Assembly (NCBI GenBank): GCA_037974965.1
Contig: JBBPFI010000018.1
Location: 682,001 to 746,000 of the forward strand
DNA: 64,000 bases
Reading direction: 5' to 3'
From: Dacryopinax spathularia
Taxonomy: Eukaryota; Basidiomycota; Dacrymycetes; Dacrymycetales; Dacrymycetaceae
Shown here one piece after another: positions 1 to 11,284 of this stretch. The translations under genes were made by a program, and so were the position numbers. Within the stretch, counting starts at the first letter, position 1. Every line of letters begins with the position of its first letter. Under the pieces are notes generated by a model. That model was given only the letters and a program-made list of their open reading frames with translations. It made no database searches and was not told the origin of the DNA.

Positions 1-137
1 GGGATTGTCATATAGCTATTCCTTAGCCGCTCTGGTAGGGTTGCAGCATCGAACGAGCAAGACACATATCCCGACGTGAGACTGGTTCGGTCGAGGACAA
101 ATGATGTGTGATTTGAAGCAGATTGTCCGCCCATAGC

Positions 138-1722
138 CTATGTACTAGGTACAGTGCAGCTAGACGTGCCCAATGCGGTCGCACACATCTCTGTAGCCCC
201 ACTTGCATACCGCTGAAGACGAGCAATGAGCTCGTACGTGACAGTCTTCGGGTTCCCGTTGAGGTCAAACAACTGAAGAGGGATGCACTAAAAACTATAG
301 GGCGAAGACATTCGCACGGGTGCTTACCGTCGCCATCGCCACACCGTGTCCATTCCCAGCGGTGATCCAGGAAGTGTCATCGCGGTTATCCCAGTTGATG
401 AACTCAAAGCAGTTTGGAGCATAGAGGCACGCGTCGAGATAGTCGCCCCAGATGGCGGCCTGGTACCGCTGATCAACCGTGTCATTCTTGGCGATCCACA
501 TGTCCATCTCGGTGATCAAGGCCTGGGCTCCGAGGCTGTTGAGCTGGCTGAATGTCGCCTCCAGTTGAGCTTTGGGCACGAAGTATCCTTGCTGTGCGCC
601 GACATGTGATTGATAACCTAGAAATTTCGAAGAGAATCAGCGACGACCTCGTCAAGCTTACCATGCAATGCTAGCCTCACCGACGGCAAGCCTGTTGTAG
701 GGTATGCTCGCATTAGCATTGATGTCAGCCAAGAGCTTGAACACGCAGGAGTCCTTTGCGTCAGAACCGCCCGTTGAGTAATCGTTATAGACGAGCCGGC
801 CGAAAGAGAAGTTCGATAGTGCGGTCTTGAACGCAGCGTACACGAACTGCAAGTTAGTCTCGAGCGCCGTGGACCCGCCGTCAGCCGTGACCGTGGGCCA
901 GCGGTCGGCATTCTGAACACACTGATAGGAGTTCATAGAAGTGGTTGCGGAGTCAGTGATGAGTTCGTTCATCACATCTGCAAATGATCAGATAGGCAGC
1001 AGGACCTGACCGAAGAACCTACCCCAGCTCGTCACGTTGCTACCTAGACCCTTGATAACGCCTGCGACATGGGTTGGGATAACATTTTGAACCAGGTCGG
1101 TAGCGGTCACGCTTCCGGGAAGCCAAGATGGAAGCTGCTGATGCCAGAAGGTATTATGGCTGAACGCGGTCAGTATCAAAGACTTGTGATAGGATCGCAC
1201 AGCCATACCCGCGGAATGTCGCACCATGCTCGTTAGCATAGGCTGAGACAGCTTCGCATGCTGACAGGGTGAATGTACCGCGCGTCGGCTCGGTCGCATA
1301 CCACTTGCAGTCATTCTCCGCAACCTATACCCCTCGGATTAGCAGTGGCGAGGGAAGCGAGTGATATAGCTTACGATATGATTCCAGAAGGTCGAGAACT
1401 TGGTGCTAGTCCAGGAGGCCTCCGCAGATGAAGGAGTAGAGTAGGTCGACCCAAAGTGGAACGTAGCTCCTTTCCGTGATGAGACTTGAGACAAGACACT
1501 ACGCAAGTTGAGGTTGAGTGCCTCTGCAGCTGACAGACGAGTGGAACTGTCGATCAGAAGAGAGACAGTTGGAGCCGTTTGAGCGGAGACAAGCTGTAGG
1601 AGGATGGCCACGCCTGTGAAGGCGGCAAGAGGGTAGTTGAAGTCTACTATGGTGCCACAGCCCGCCTTGAGCAGTCGTGGGCTACGCCTTATATCCTGAA
1701 ACAGACCAAAGGATATCCCCAT
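138..1722 (-). CDS. GH10 endo-beta-1,4-xylanase-like protein, copy A (start codon in doubt)
   Basis: Secreted glycoside hydrolase family 10 enzyme, predicted to cut beta-1,4-xylan outside the cell. Exons by eye: about 1650-1375, 1324-1209, 1159-1023, 977-681, 617-328, 272-138. Family motifs are in order: ENDCKW, HNTFWHQQLPSW, WDVMNEL with the acid/base Glu, VGYQSH, and ITEMDM with the nucleophile Glu. A hydrophobic leader ending VSAQT looks like a signal peptide. The codon that aligns with the start of the downstream paralogue is ATA (1648-1650), not ATG. The only in-frame ATG (1722) lies upstream of a TATA-like box at 1688-1693. Translated from 1722 the product is about 440 residues; from the ATA position it is 416. 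It may therefore be silent, start at a non-AUG codon, or use an unseen upstream exon. The family call is firm; activity is uncertain. Confidence 0.8.
1688..1693 (-). promoter_or_regulatory. TATA-like box of GH10 copy A
   Basis: TATAAG on the minus strand, about 40 bp upstream of the ATA codon that sits where a start is expected. Copy B has TATAAA in a comparable place. Confidence 0.4.
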
Positions 1723-2608
1723 GGAAGAACATCGGTGGTTGAGAGAGGGATTGATGGCCGGAAAAGGACGTCATCTTGCACGTGTTCACCCGAGCTGGCC
1801 GCCAAAGATTGAAGGATACTCCATGTAAGGGAATCAGACGGCATCTGGGGAAAATGAGCCGCGCTTGTGATTGCTTATACGCACGGAGTCCGATCGACCG
1901 CGGTCATAAGGATCTTGGGCAAGGAGAAAACCGGATCCAAGGGTTGCACGTAGGAGATGGCCATTCTTTATAGTAGCTGTCCGCAGAGATGGCAGAGCCA
2001 AGCTTGGCGAAGACAGATCCCGAGATTGTTCCTTGACGACACCTGACTTGGACAGATACGGCTAGAAGGACAAAACCGCAAGTGTTTCCAAGTAGAATCG
2101 CTGCCAAAGCAACGTGATGTTAGCCTTCGAGGAAGGGTTGGCGCGCCGCGCCCGTACAAGCCCATGAACAGACGCTCTGCCATCCGTATCCTGCTACCTA
2201 GTCATTCTCGTGCGAGTTCTGCAAGGGCTTGTTCGCTTACCTGCTCATGACAGAGCTGCGCAAGAGAAGCTGGAGCGATAGCCGGCAGAATTGCAGAGCA
2301 TATCATGGAGGTCGCCTTGGTGCGACCGCCCTCATTTGTCCAGTCCTATGCACGCACCATCATATCCTTGCACAAGTTTCATGTATATGGCAAGCCGAGG
2401 GTTATCCAAAATGCTTTCCATAAGGTCGTCTGCACCGCATCGTGGATGATTGACCGTAGGCAGGCGGCTGCCCGTAAGAGCTGTGATGGGAAAGAGCGGA
2501 CGGCGGGACTAATCCACCGCACGTGACCAAAACAAGCTGCGGGCGCCTATCTTCCGCTAGCGCTTGATCATGCTGGTTTTTTTTGGACTATGACAACATT
2601 ATTACTGC
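1723..2608. other. Intergenic spacer between the two GH10 genes
   Basis: This stretch holds the upstream flank of GH10 copy A and the downstream flank of copy B. I see no open frame with family similarity and no repeat. Confidence 0.5.
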
Positions 2609-4217
2609 CTAGTACGTGATCGTGCACTCCTCCGTCCCAAGCGCAGTAGCACACAATTCCGGCGCACCCATCGCATACCTCGCAAACCGGGCCATAATCT
2701 CATACGTCACCGGCTTGGGATTGCCGTACATATCGAACAGCTACCCGCAGCGTCAGACTCGGTCTCACAAACACAGGAAAGTGAGAGAAGGGGGAGGGGA
2801 CGTACGGTAGCCATGGCGACTCCGTGCCCGTCTCCGGGAAGGATCCAGGAGGTGTCGTCCCTGTTGTCCCAGTTGATGAACTCGTAGCAGTTGGAAGCGT
2901 AAAGGCAGGCATCGAGGTAGTCACCTGCTCTCTCCTGTCAGCCACTTCGATCTTCTCCCGGTGTAGGAGAGGACGTACCCCAGATGGCAGCCTGGTACCG
3001 CTGGTTGAGCGTATCGTTCGCCTGGATCCAGAGATCCATCTCGGTGATCATCGCTTGGACGCCCAATTCGGCCAAACGGGCAAAAGTGGTCTCGAGCTGC
3101 GCTTTGGGCACGAAATAGTACGGCTGGGCGCCGACGTGGGATTGGAAGCCTTATTCTCCATCAGCTCCGAGTTGGAGAAAGGGATAGGAGGCGGGACGTA
3201 CCGACGGTGAGACGGTTGTACGGGATCGACGCGTTCGCGTTGAGGTCCGCAAGGAGCTTAAACACGCATCTTCCCCCTCCTATCAGCCTCCACCCTTCCA
3301 AGGTTCAAGCAAAAAAAAGGGCCAAACTCACTCAGTCTTCGCATCCTGCCCTCCGGTACTATAATCATTATACGACAACCTGGTAAACGGCCCCGCCGTC
3401 TCGAGCGCCGTCCGGAACGCCGCATACGCAAACGAGAGGTTCGTGACCAGCGGGGTGGAGCCTCCGTCGTACGTCACTGTAGGCCAGCGGTCGGCGTTCT
3501 GGACACATTCGTAGGATGTCATGTTGTATGTTGCCGTGTCGGAGATCAGTTCGTTCGTCACGTCTATCCGCAAGAGTTAGATGTGGAAGGAGCGAGAGAG
3601 GGAAGGAGGGAGGGAAGGAGAGGGGGAGAGAGAGCGTACCCCAGGAAGTGACGTTGTACCCCAAAGCGGCGATCTCCGTCCTCACGTGGGTGGGGATGAC
3701 GTTGTTCACCAAGTCGTAAGCCGTCACGTTCCCCGGCAGCCAAGACGGCAGCTGATTATGCCAGAAGGTGTTATGCCTACACGCGCCGTAAGCCCCAGTT
3801 GGCTGTTAAGAGGATGAAAGTCGGGTAAAGTGCTCACCCCCGGAACGTCGCCCCGTGCTCAGCAGCATACTGCGACACGCCCTCACACGCCTCGAGCGTG
3901 AACGTATCCCTCTCCGGCTCAGTCGCGTACCACTTACAGTCATTCTCCGCCACGACATGTCCCCAGTAAGTCAAAAACTTCTCGCTCGTCCAGTTCGCCT
4001 CGGCCGCACTGGGGTAAGAGTATGTCGAGCCCCAGTGGAATTGGGCACCCTTTCGGAGGGAGACGAGCGGGAGGAGGGAACGGACGTTGAGGGATTGGGT
4101 GAAGGATGCGTAGTAAGGGTTGTCGATTAGGAGGGAGACGTTGGGCGTTTGGGCGGTGGCGAGGGTCGCTAGTGCAACGAGCCCTGCGGCGAGGGAGGGG
4201 AGGGAGAGGACGGCCAT
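2609..4217 (-). CDS. GH10 endo-beta-1,4-xylanase-like protein, copy B
   Basis: Predicted secreted xylan-degrading enzyme of 412 residues. Exons: 4217-3838, 3776-3640, 3563-3332, 3269-3202, 3149-2979, 2924-2806, 2740-2609. The ATG at 4217 opens a clear signal peptide (MAVLSLPSLAAGLVALATLA). GH10 motifs follow: ENDCKWYATEP, HNTFWHNQLPSW, WDVTNEL (acid/base Glu), VGFQSHVG, ITEMDLW (nucleophile Glu). It is a tandem paralogue of the gene at 138-1722. The two share several intron positions, but copy B lacks the first intron of copy A and has two extra introns (3270-3331 and 2925-2978). The GH10 family includes xylanases and a few other beta-glycanases, so the substrate is inferred. Confidence 0.9.
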
Positions 4218-4289
4218 GGGGTCGTACGGTACTGTACCTTGCTTTGCCTGCAGGAGGGAGAGAGCAGAGCTGGTCAAGATCGAAAGACA

Positions 4290-4295
4290 TTTATA
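4290..4295 (-). promoter_or_regulatory. TATA box of GH10 copy B
   Basis: TATAAA on the minus strand, 73 bp upstream of the chosen ATG at 4217. It supports that start over the in-frame ATGs further upstream. Confidence 0.6.
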
Positions 4296-4833
4296 GCCCC
4301 CAGCCCACCCCAGCAGCAAGCGCTCCAAATGGGGATAACCCAGCAGGACGGATTTGGCAGAACGTTTCCCAGCGTAGTACCAGCCCGGAAGATCGCACGA
4401 GAGAGGAGCGCCAACCCGGATGAGGCAGAAGAAAGACCAGTGCTGCTGGCAAGGAACGCCGAAGTTCCAGCGAGTCCCCAGGTGGGTAAGCGAGCGAAGA
4501 GCACGGAATTTAGGCAGAAACGGGGCCGCTGGCTGGCTGGCTTTGTTCTCCCTTTCCCGGTAGAGACCACCCAGGAACACGAACGAACACAAGAGACGGT
4601 GACAGCAACGGTTGGTGTGGAGTGAGCCCAGACCGGATCGGATCCCCCGAAGCGTCCCATGGACCGTGCGAAAGTAGCCAATTTTGATGGCTGTAATACA
4701 TTAGAATATCCTTAGCGCAGTCTGTACAGGTTATATTGCACAGCCGGGAGGCTCATGAAGGCGGCATCAAAGGCTTGCACTCCATATGCGTCTTCCCCGG
4801 GTCAGCCGGTAAGGCGCAGAAGAATCCCAAGCT

Positions 4834-5314
4834 CTACTCAACATCAGCCACAATCCTACTAGCCACAACGACAACACCGCACTGCTCCCCTCGCCAACCG
4901 CGTGAGGAGTGCGAAGATCGTAAAGGCAGGGAACAGGAAGTGAGGGAGAAGGAAGTGAGGAAGCAGGGAGGAGAGCGGAGCGCACCTGCATAGTCTCAAA
5001 CAACCTCTTACTAGTCCCCTCCACCTTAATACACGAAACGCCCCCGCTCGTCCGCCTACATATCTCAGCCTGACGGGTCGTGTCGTCAGAGGAGAACTCG
5101 TATATCGCCGCTGGGGCTTCCTGCGCTCGATGTCAGCTCTGCCAGCCAGGACGGTGTGATGCAGCAGGAAGGGGAGGGAGGAGAGAGGAGGGAGGAGAGG
5201 GGGACGGACCTTGACGAACTCCCGCACTGTCGCGGCTCCGTCTTTGCCCTTCCCCTCCGTTAAGGCTGAGGATGCTGAGGTCGAGGATGAGGATGAGCCG
5301 AAGAGCGTTGACAT
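4834..5314 (-). CDS. Small unknown protein, 95 residues
   Basis: Three exons (5314-5210, 5120-4986, 4881-4834) join in frame. The N-terminus is Ser-rich (MSTLFGSSSSSTSASSALTE), followed by VREFVKEAPAAIYEFSSDD, a segment with three Cys, and a hydrophobic C-terminus GVVVVASRIVADVE. I do not recognise the family and see no transmembrane segment or signal peptide. The alternative start at 5335 adds seven residues (MKNLKGR). The splice sites are GT-AG with ordinary intron lengths (89 and 104 nt). The even codon use and in-phase splicing support a real gene, but the third exon is short and could be wrong. Function unknown. Confidence 0.5.
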
Positions 5315-5599
5315 CCTTCCCTTCAAGTTCTTCAAACAGGAGGTGGGGTTTGGCAGGGGAGCAAGGGGGACAGTTTAGGTTACTTATGAGCGCTGCTGAG
5401 TTTGTACGCGCGTTTCTCCGGCTTGAGACGATCGAAAACGGCAAACTGAACCTGGGCGGGTCGGGGCGAAGGGGAAGAGAATCAGGGTCGACAGACGTCA
5501 TCCATTGCTCCCGCTTATGTAAGCCATTTCTCTGATGCCCGTCGGAGCTCGTCATATTATGACGAGACGTATGGGACTTATTCAGGTTTGCACAAGTTC

Positions 5600-5910
5600 G
5601 AAATCGCGTAGCACTAGCCCGCCTTCATCAGCCCTGGTCTCCCCCCATCAGCCCGCACCAGCCCTGATGTGCCCGAATCTGCATCCTTCACCCTGGGGCC
5701 GTGCCCCGCTTTCCCTTCATTTGCACTATCGCTTTCAGCCCTACCTCGCCCTAAACAGCCCTGGCGCAACAAATTTTTTGGGATAAGTACTTAGGTTGCC
5801 ATAAGGCATGCCCAGGCTGGGTAATGCGCGAGTGTGACCATCAGTGCCGCGTCCAAAAACAGGTATAGGGCTGATCAGGGCTGATCAGTGCTGATCAGTG
5901 CTGAGCCAGG
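5600..5910. repeat. Low-copy direct and inverted short repeats (CATCAGCCC / GGGCTGATC)
   Basis: The left half has repeated CATCAGCCC and CAGCCCTG words. The right half (about 5868-5905) has the complementary GGGCTGATC and tandem TGATCAG words. The opposed arrangement suggests subterminal repeats of a small, decayed DNA transposon, but I could not define ends or a target duplication. The surrounding spacer (5315-6232) has no recognisable gene. Confidence 0.35.
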
Positions 5911-6232
5911 CAGAATAGTGCAGGCAAGAGCCGCTCGCTGTACATCAGTGAGATTACCTGTAAATCGCGGGCAAAGAGTGCGGAAAGCTTATAAAGGCAT
6001 TTGTAATTCATTTTTGTCCCAAACTTCTCGTCATATCTGCTGCAAGGCAATCCCTGCCAGCGAGTTGGGTCGAGCTGGCGCAGTACGGAAAGGCAGGGAA
6101 ATAGATATGGGTATTAATTATCGAACCTCTCATTCGCGCCAATATCCAGCATCGGATCTTCCAGCCGTCTAAAACACCTCCCACAACCCCATCCCCAACC
6201 TCCCCATGCTGCCTATCACCATAGAACCCGTC

Positions 6233-8074
6233 TCACGCCCCCACCTCACCCAAATCAGCAACCAACCCCAACCCCAACCCCCTCCCAGCCCGCTCAGCCA
6301 TCCTCTCCGCCCCCTCGCGCCGCACCGTAGCCGCGTTCAGCTCTCGCTGCTCGTCCGTGAGGAGGAAGTTGGCGCTCCGGAGTTCGTGCATGTGGGTGCT
6401 TTGTTGGGCGGAGAGGTCGTCGGTTGTTTGGAGGAGTTTGAGGTACTGTAGGGGGGGGGTTAGCTTCTGCGTTACACGGGAGAGCAGGGAGGAGAAGAGT
6501 ATGCGCAAGGAAGAGTTAGGAGTGCACGGGTGCGGGAAAACGGGAAAGAAGGATGGAAGGAAGGAAGGATGGAAGGAAGGAAGGGATACGAACCTCATTA
6601 TACGCCTCCAAACTACCAAACCCACTCCAAACCCCCACTCCTCCCCCCTGCGAGCCAGATCCCCCCACCCCCAACCCCCTCCCAACTCCCACCCCAGCTC
6701 TCCCAGGGAGTACAGGCCCCCTAGGCTCCCTAGGCTCCCGCGGCTCCATAACCCACCTCGGCACAGCAACGCCAAGCATCTCCTCAAGTTCCTTCAACCC
6801 CTTCTGAGCGGCACGTACGCTCCTAGGCTCCTTAGGCGGTTCCGGGACATTCGGCCCGCTGGGGTTCAGGGGCAGAGCGCGGGCTCGAGGGCCGAGAGGG
6901 GTGGAGGGCGAGCGGGCGGGGTTGGCGCTAGCTTGGACAGGGGCTGGGGAGGGCAGGGAGGAGGGATGGGAGAGCTGGGTGGAGGGATGGGAGGGAAGGG
7001 GAGGGCGGCGGAGTTGGATTGGCCTGCTGGCTGGTGTTCCTGGAGCTGGGGCGGGGGAGTGGGGTATGTTTGCGCTCCTCGGGCCTGGGGAGTTGGTGGA
7101 GGTGTCTAATTTTGCTGGCTGAGGTCTGGGGCCGGAGGGCGCAGCTGGAGGAGGGGCAAGACCGACCTCGCCTTCTTCCGCCTCGGAGCGGTTACTGTGC
7201 GCCGGTGACCTCCCGCGAGGAGTGGGGCCGCCTGATGAGCCGGACGCAGGAGGAGGACGTGATGGCCAGCCGGATTCTCTTGGTCCTGAAGGGGGTTCGC
7301 GGGCGGCGTTTTCTTTTTCTCGTCCTCCTGCCTGTGGGGGAGGACGAGCAGGTGAGAGGGGTCGACGAGCGGGTGAGCGATCTCGTGGTGGTGGGGTTGG
7401 GGAGCGGCGTCGTCTTGGTGGAGAACGGGAACGTCGGCGAGGTGAATACGAACGGGAACGCGAGCGACCGCGCGGACCTGGTCCTGATCCTGGTCCACCC
7501 CGGCGAGGCGGGGGAGAGCGAGAGCGCGAGATAGAGCGAGATCTCCGTCGTCCGCCCCATCGTCTCGGGGAGGGACTCCTCCTATCTACTCACGCTCAGT
7601 CCTGCGCATACAAAAAAAAACTTATAACATACCGCGATAATCCCTCCCTCTATACCGATCCCTCTCCCTCTCCCGCTCCCGCTCCCTCCTCATCTCCTCC
7701 CTCCTCCTGTCCTCCCTTTCTCTTTCCCTCCTGTCGTACTCTTCCCTTCTGGGCATCCATCCTTCCCTCCCTCCCCCTCCTCCCCCAGGTGGACCATCCC
7801 TCGGCGAACCACCCCCACTGCCAGGAACATAAACATCGTCCCTCCTCCTCCAGTCATCCCTGTCCCTGTCCCTGCTATCCCTGTACCTCCCGGCTGGGCG
7901 GGCCAAATCAGCTAAAGAGTCAGGAGGAGGCAAGTAAGTGGAAGAGGATGAAGGGCGACGCATTTCTCTCGGACTTGTTGAGTGCGGAGGTGGGGAACGA
8001 GGACGAGGAGGCGGGGAACGAGATCGAGGGCGGCGGTATGGGATAGGTGAGGGTGGGCGGTTGGGGAGCGACAT
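6233..8074 (-). CDS. Arg/Ser- and Pro-rich SR-like protein
   Basis: About 548 residues in three exons: 8074-7633, about 7585-6594, and 6445-6233. The N-terminal third is dominated by RS, RE, RD and PR dipeptides, continuing across the first junction into RRSRSISRSRSPPPRR. This is the composition of SR-type nuclear proteins acting in RNA processing. No RRM or zinc knuckle is visible. The middle is Pro/Ala/Gly-rich and disordered. The C-terminus (YLKLLQTTDDLSAQQS onward) is a likely helical segment. The second intron has an unusual GTTCGT donor and contains short GGAAGGAT repeats. The first intron's acceptor is ambiguous by 3 nt. The gene is divergent from RLP24. A role in splicing is inferred from composition only. 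Confidence 0.7.
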
Positions 8075-8460
8075 CCTTCCCTTTCTTCTCTCCTCTTATC
8101 CCTTTCTCCTTGCTCTGTGCTGGCTGATAGAGTTGATCGATCGATCGGAGCTTGAGGTTCAAGTTGGGAACGAGGCTGCTTCGTGCACCGGTGCAGGGGG
8201 ACGCGCGCTTGTTTTGTTCCCGCTTTCTTCTGCACTGCCACTCACACCTAGGGGAGGGGCGAGATTTTCAAGCGGAGCCCTGAGCAGAGACTGAGGAAAA
8301 GTAGGAGATTGGCCACGGAGGGCGCCACTTCATCCCTATCCTACTTCCTACACTTCTGCTCCTTATACAGTACCTCTCTCTGTCATACTCTTCCCATCGG
8401 TTCTTCTTCGTTATCGGGTTCGATCGTTGGATCATTGGAAGATTGAAGGAGTGAGGAAAG
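8075..8460. promoter_or_regulatory. Shared divergent promoter region, SR-like gene / RLP24
   Basis: A 386-bp gap between two start codons on opposite strands. It must hold both promoters; I see no TATA box and cannot place single sites. Confidence 0.5.
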
Positions 8461-9391
8461 ATGAGGATTGATAAATGTTATTTTTGCTCGAAGAGCGTTT
8501 ATCCCGGTCATGGTGCGTCTTCTCTTCTCTACTCTACTTGCTTTCAAGATCAGATACTGACACGAAGGTGTTTGTAGGCAGCGCCTTCGTGCGTAATGAT
8601 GCCAAAGTGTTCCGCTTCTGCTCTTCAAAGTGCGTCCCCCTCTCCTCTACTCCCTCGAGAGGGAGAGAGCTCGTATGCTAAGGAAAGTGTTGCTCGTAGG
8701 TGCAACAAAAACTTCAAAATGAAACGCAACCCGCGCAAAGTCCGGTGGACAAAAGCGTTCCGCAAAGCCGCGGGCAAAGAGATGATAGTCGACAGCACGT
8801 TCGAATTCGAGAAGCGCCGGAACGTACCGGTGCGGTACGATCGGGTGTTGGTGGAGAAGACGTTGGAGGCTATGAAGCGGGTTGGGGAGATTAGGAGGAG
8901 GAGGGAGAGGGCGTTCTTCAAGAATCGGTGCGTTGCGCGTTCTCTCATCCGTGTTTCTATCTATCTCTACGTCTCTGTATTTCTTTCTCTCTGCTTGGCT
9001 CTATCTGTCTGTCTTCCCGTCTCGCTGTCTGTTTCTCTTCGCTCGATTTTCTTCTCTCTCGGGAACAAGGGTGCTTACGGGTTCCGTGTGCAGGATGGCA
9101 ATCGCCAAAGAAAAACTCGACGCCGCAAAACGCAAAAAACGCGCCCTCCGCAAACAAAAAGACGCGCAAATCGAAGCCGACATGGCCGCCGCCCAGGCCG
9201 AGGCGCAAGCCGAGGCCTCCCTCCAATCCCAATCGCAAGCAGCAATGTCGACCGAGCTTGTGGAGCCTGTGCGGGTGGAGGAGACGATCAGGATCAAACG
9301 GAAGGTTCTGGTGCCGGCGACGAGGACGGGGAAGAAGAGGAGTGCGCTGGTTCGGGGGGAGGGGAGGGGGATGGGGATGGAGTTGGATTAG
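8461..9391 (+). CDS. RLP24: Ribosome biogenesis protein RLP24 (L24e family)
   Basis: A 209-residue homologue of RLP24, the nucleolar placeholder for ribosomal protein eL24 in pre-60S particles, later released by the AAA ATPase Drg1 in yeast. Exons: 8461-8512, 8578-8629, 8700-8927, 9094-9391. The L24e zinc ribbon is intact (Cys6, Cys9, Cys32, Cys36, in [13 protein letters not shown] and FRFCSSKC). It is followed by the basic [13 protein letters not shown] stretch and the [15 protein letters not shown] block that separates RLP24 from eL24. The C-terminus is a long basic and Ala/Glu-rich helix. The first three introns use GTGCGT donors. The start gives the conserved [10 protein letters not shown]-terminus. 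Identification is secure. Confidence 0.95.
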
Positions 9392-9638
9392 TTTAGTCTT
9401 GCTTCTGTGGGATTGGGATGGGGTTGTTAGGTTGTGTGTACGATTCTTATGACGATGTTCTTTTCTCTCTCTCCTTTACTGTGCGGTGTGCGTTGGCGGT
9501 TACCGGGCTGGGTTGTCTGCTTGAATGCTGGTGTCCAGCGAGGTCGCATACCACCCAGTCATCGCTCCCCAGGCAGCATCCATATCGCACAACATGCATA
9601 CCACACTACCAAGCGTCAACGTATCCTACAATCCCCGC

Positions 9639-11098
9639 CTAGACCCTCGCATTCGCCTGCTTAGCCATCTTCAACTTATTCTGCAACCTCCTCAACCTCT
9701 CCTGCTCCCTCCTCCTCCTCTCCCTCGCCTCCTCCGCCTCGCCCGCCCGATTCTCAAGCGCAACCTGACTCCTCGGCGCAACAGTATACACCCCCATATT
9801 CCTCTCCGGGATCCGGATCCTCCTGCTGCTGGCCTTCTGGGCCTGTTTTCCCTCCGCAAGGATCTTCGACAGACTCACTTGTCCCCCTCCTCCTCCTCCC
9901 GCGGTCGTATCCCCACTCGCGAGGGGAATATTCAAATCCCTATAATTCGCCGACCGATGTATAATCGGCCTAGACCACACCTCCACCAGCCCATCCGCCA
10001 CCCGCTTAATATGTTCCTGCACCCTCGGGCTCTTCGTATAGAACAGCACGACCTTGCCCAGGTCCGTCTGGCGCAGGTACTCGGTGTCGATGTCGATTTT
10101 TGTCAGGGCGTTGAAGAGCGCGTTTTGGATGTTCATGGCGGGGAGGGACTTGTCGATCCGGATGGGCTCGAGCCATTTGGTGATGGCGTCTAGGAGTCGG
10201 TTTTCAAGGATCGCTTCGTGGTAGCTTTGTCTGCCACGCGCACACGGTCAACCCCAGCTTTTCCGAAAGAGTGCGTAAAGGTGAGGGGGAAACGCACCTC
10301 TGGAGGAGATCCATAACCTCGGGCAACATCCTCAGTTTTGCCAGAGCCGGCTTTTTCTCGACGATACTGTGCTCGTCCTCGATCGCGGCCATGAGCATCT
10401 GCTCTTTCAGCTTCATCACTTCGTCATCCATGAACGTGTCGTCGCCGTCTTGTTTTCTGCGGCGCCGGCGGGTGCCTTTGGAGGGCTTGATGATCGCGTC
10501 TAGCTGTTGGTCGAGCTCCATGCGGCGTCCTGCACCGGAGTAACATGATCAGTCCCCTTCCACTCCCGACCCTCTCCAGAGGAAAGATGCGAGAAGCTAA
10601 GAAGAGGGGGGAACGCACTCTCTTCAGGCGAAAGCTCAACCGGCATCCTTTCCTCCCCACCCTCCTCCCCAACAGCAGGCGGACTCCTATCCCTCGCCCT
10701 CCTCTCCCTCCTCCTCCTCTTCACCCTCCTGCCCTCCTCCCCCGCCCCAACCCCGCCCTCATCCTCCGCCCTCCTCGCCTTCTTCTTAATCTTCGGCAAC
10801 TTCCTCACCGCAGCGTCATCTCTATACTCGTCCTCGGCTCTTTCTTCTGACGGAGAGCGAGCGGGGGAGGGGGAGAGCGGTTCGCGCTCTGCTGTTGAGG
10901 TTGGCCGGGCACCGGCGGCACCGGCGGCTGTAGCGGGGGAACGGGAACGGGAGATGGAGCCGCGTTGGAGTTCGTCTTCGACGTCGGAGAGCTCGGATTC
11001 GGAGCCGAAGATGTCGTTGATGAGTTCTTGCTATACATCACATTAGCATCTCGTCATACAGCTATACCAGTTGAATTGTTTACCCTTTCGTCGGCCAT
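9639..11098 (-). CDS. IWS1: Transcription elongation/processing factor IWS1 (SPN1)
   Basis: A 416-residue homologue of IWS1/SPN1, a partner of the histone chaperone SPT6 in RNA polymerase II elongation. Exons: 11098-11084, 11030-10619, 10529-10298, 10230-9639. Exon 1 encodes only MADER. The N-terminal half is acidic and charged (ELINDIFGSESELSDVED), resembling the SPT6-binding region. The second half holds the helical TFIIS N-terminal-like domain, including LRMLPEVMDLL, ITKWLEPI, LPAMNIQNALFNAL and EVWSRPIIHRS. The tail has GVYTVAPRSQ and a basic coiled region. The start is shared with the divergent promoter of the CHY zinc-finger gene. Family assignment is firm. Confidence 0.9.
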
Positions 11099-11284
11099 TG
11101 TTACGGTCTTCGTTTGGATGAGGATGTAGGGAGGAGAATGAGGCGAAATGAACGGCTTGAACGAAGTCAGGGAGATTTGGTTCCGTTTAGACGCGTCTGT
11201 ACGCCGCTGAGCGTGGGGACGGACATTACACACTCTTGCCTTCATTATCCAAGCTCTGTTTGTGCCATTGTAGCTGGACTGGAT
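11099..11284. promoter_or_regulatory. Very short bidirectional promoter, IWS1 / CHY zinc-finger gene
   Basis: Only 186 bp separate the two start codons, so the two genes must share promoter sequence. No TATA box is obvious. Confidence 0.5.

Noticed and set aside
6357-8046. Long open frames on the plus strand (250 and 274 codons) opposite the SR-like gene.
   Set aside because: They are the antisense reading of a GC-rich, Arg/Ser/Pro-rich coding region. Their residues are low-complexity with no motif, and they ignore the splice sites used by the real gene.
9525-10193. A 222-codon plus-strand frame opposite IWS1.
   Set aside because: It mirrors the conserved IWS1 domain on the other strand. 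Proline/arginine-rich with no family signature.
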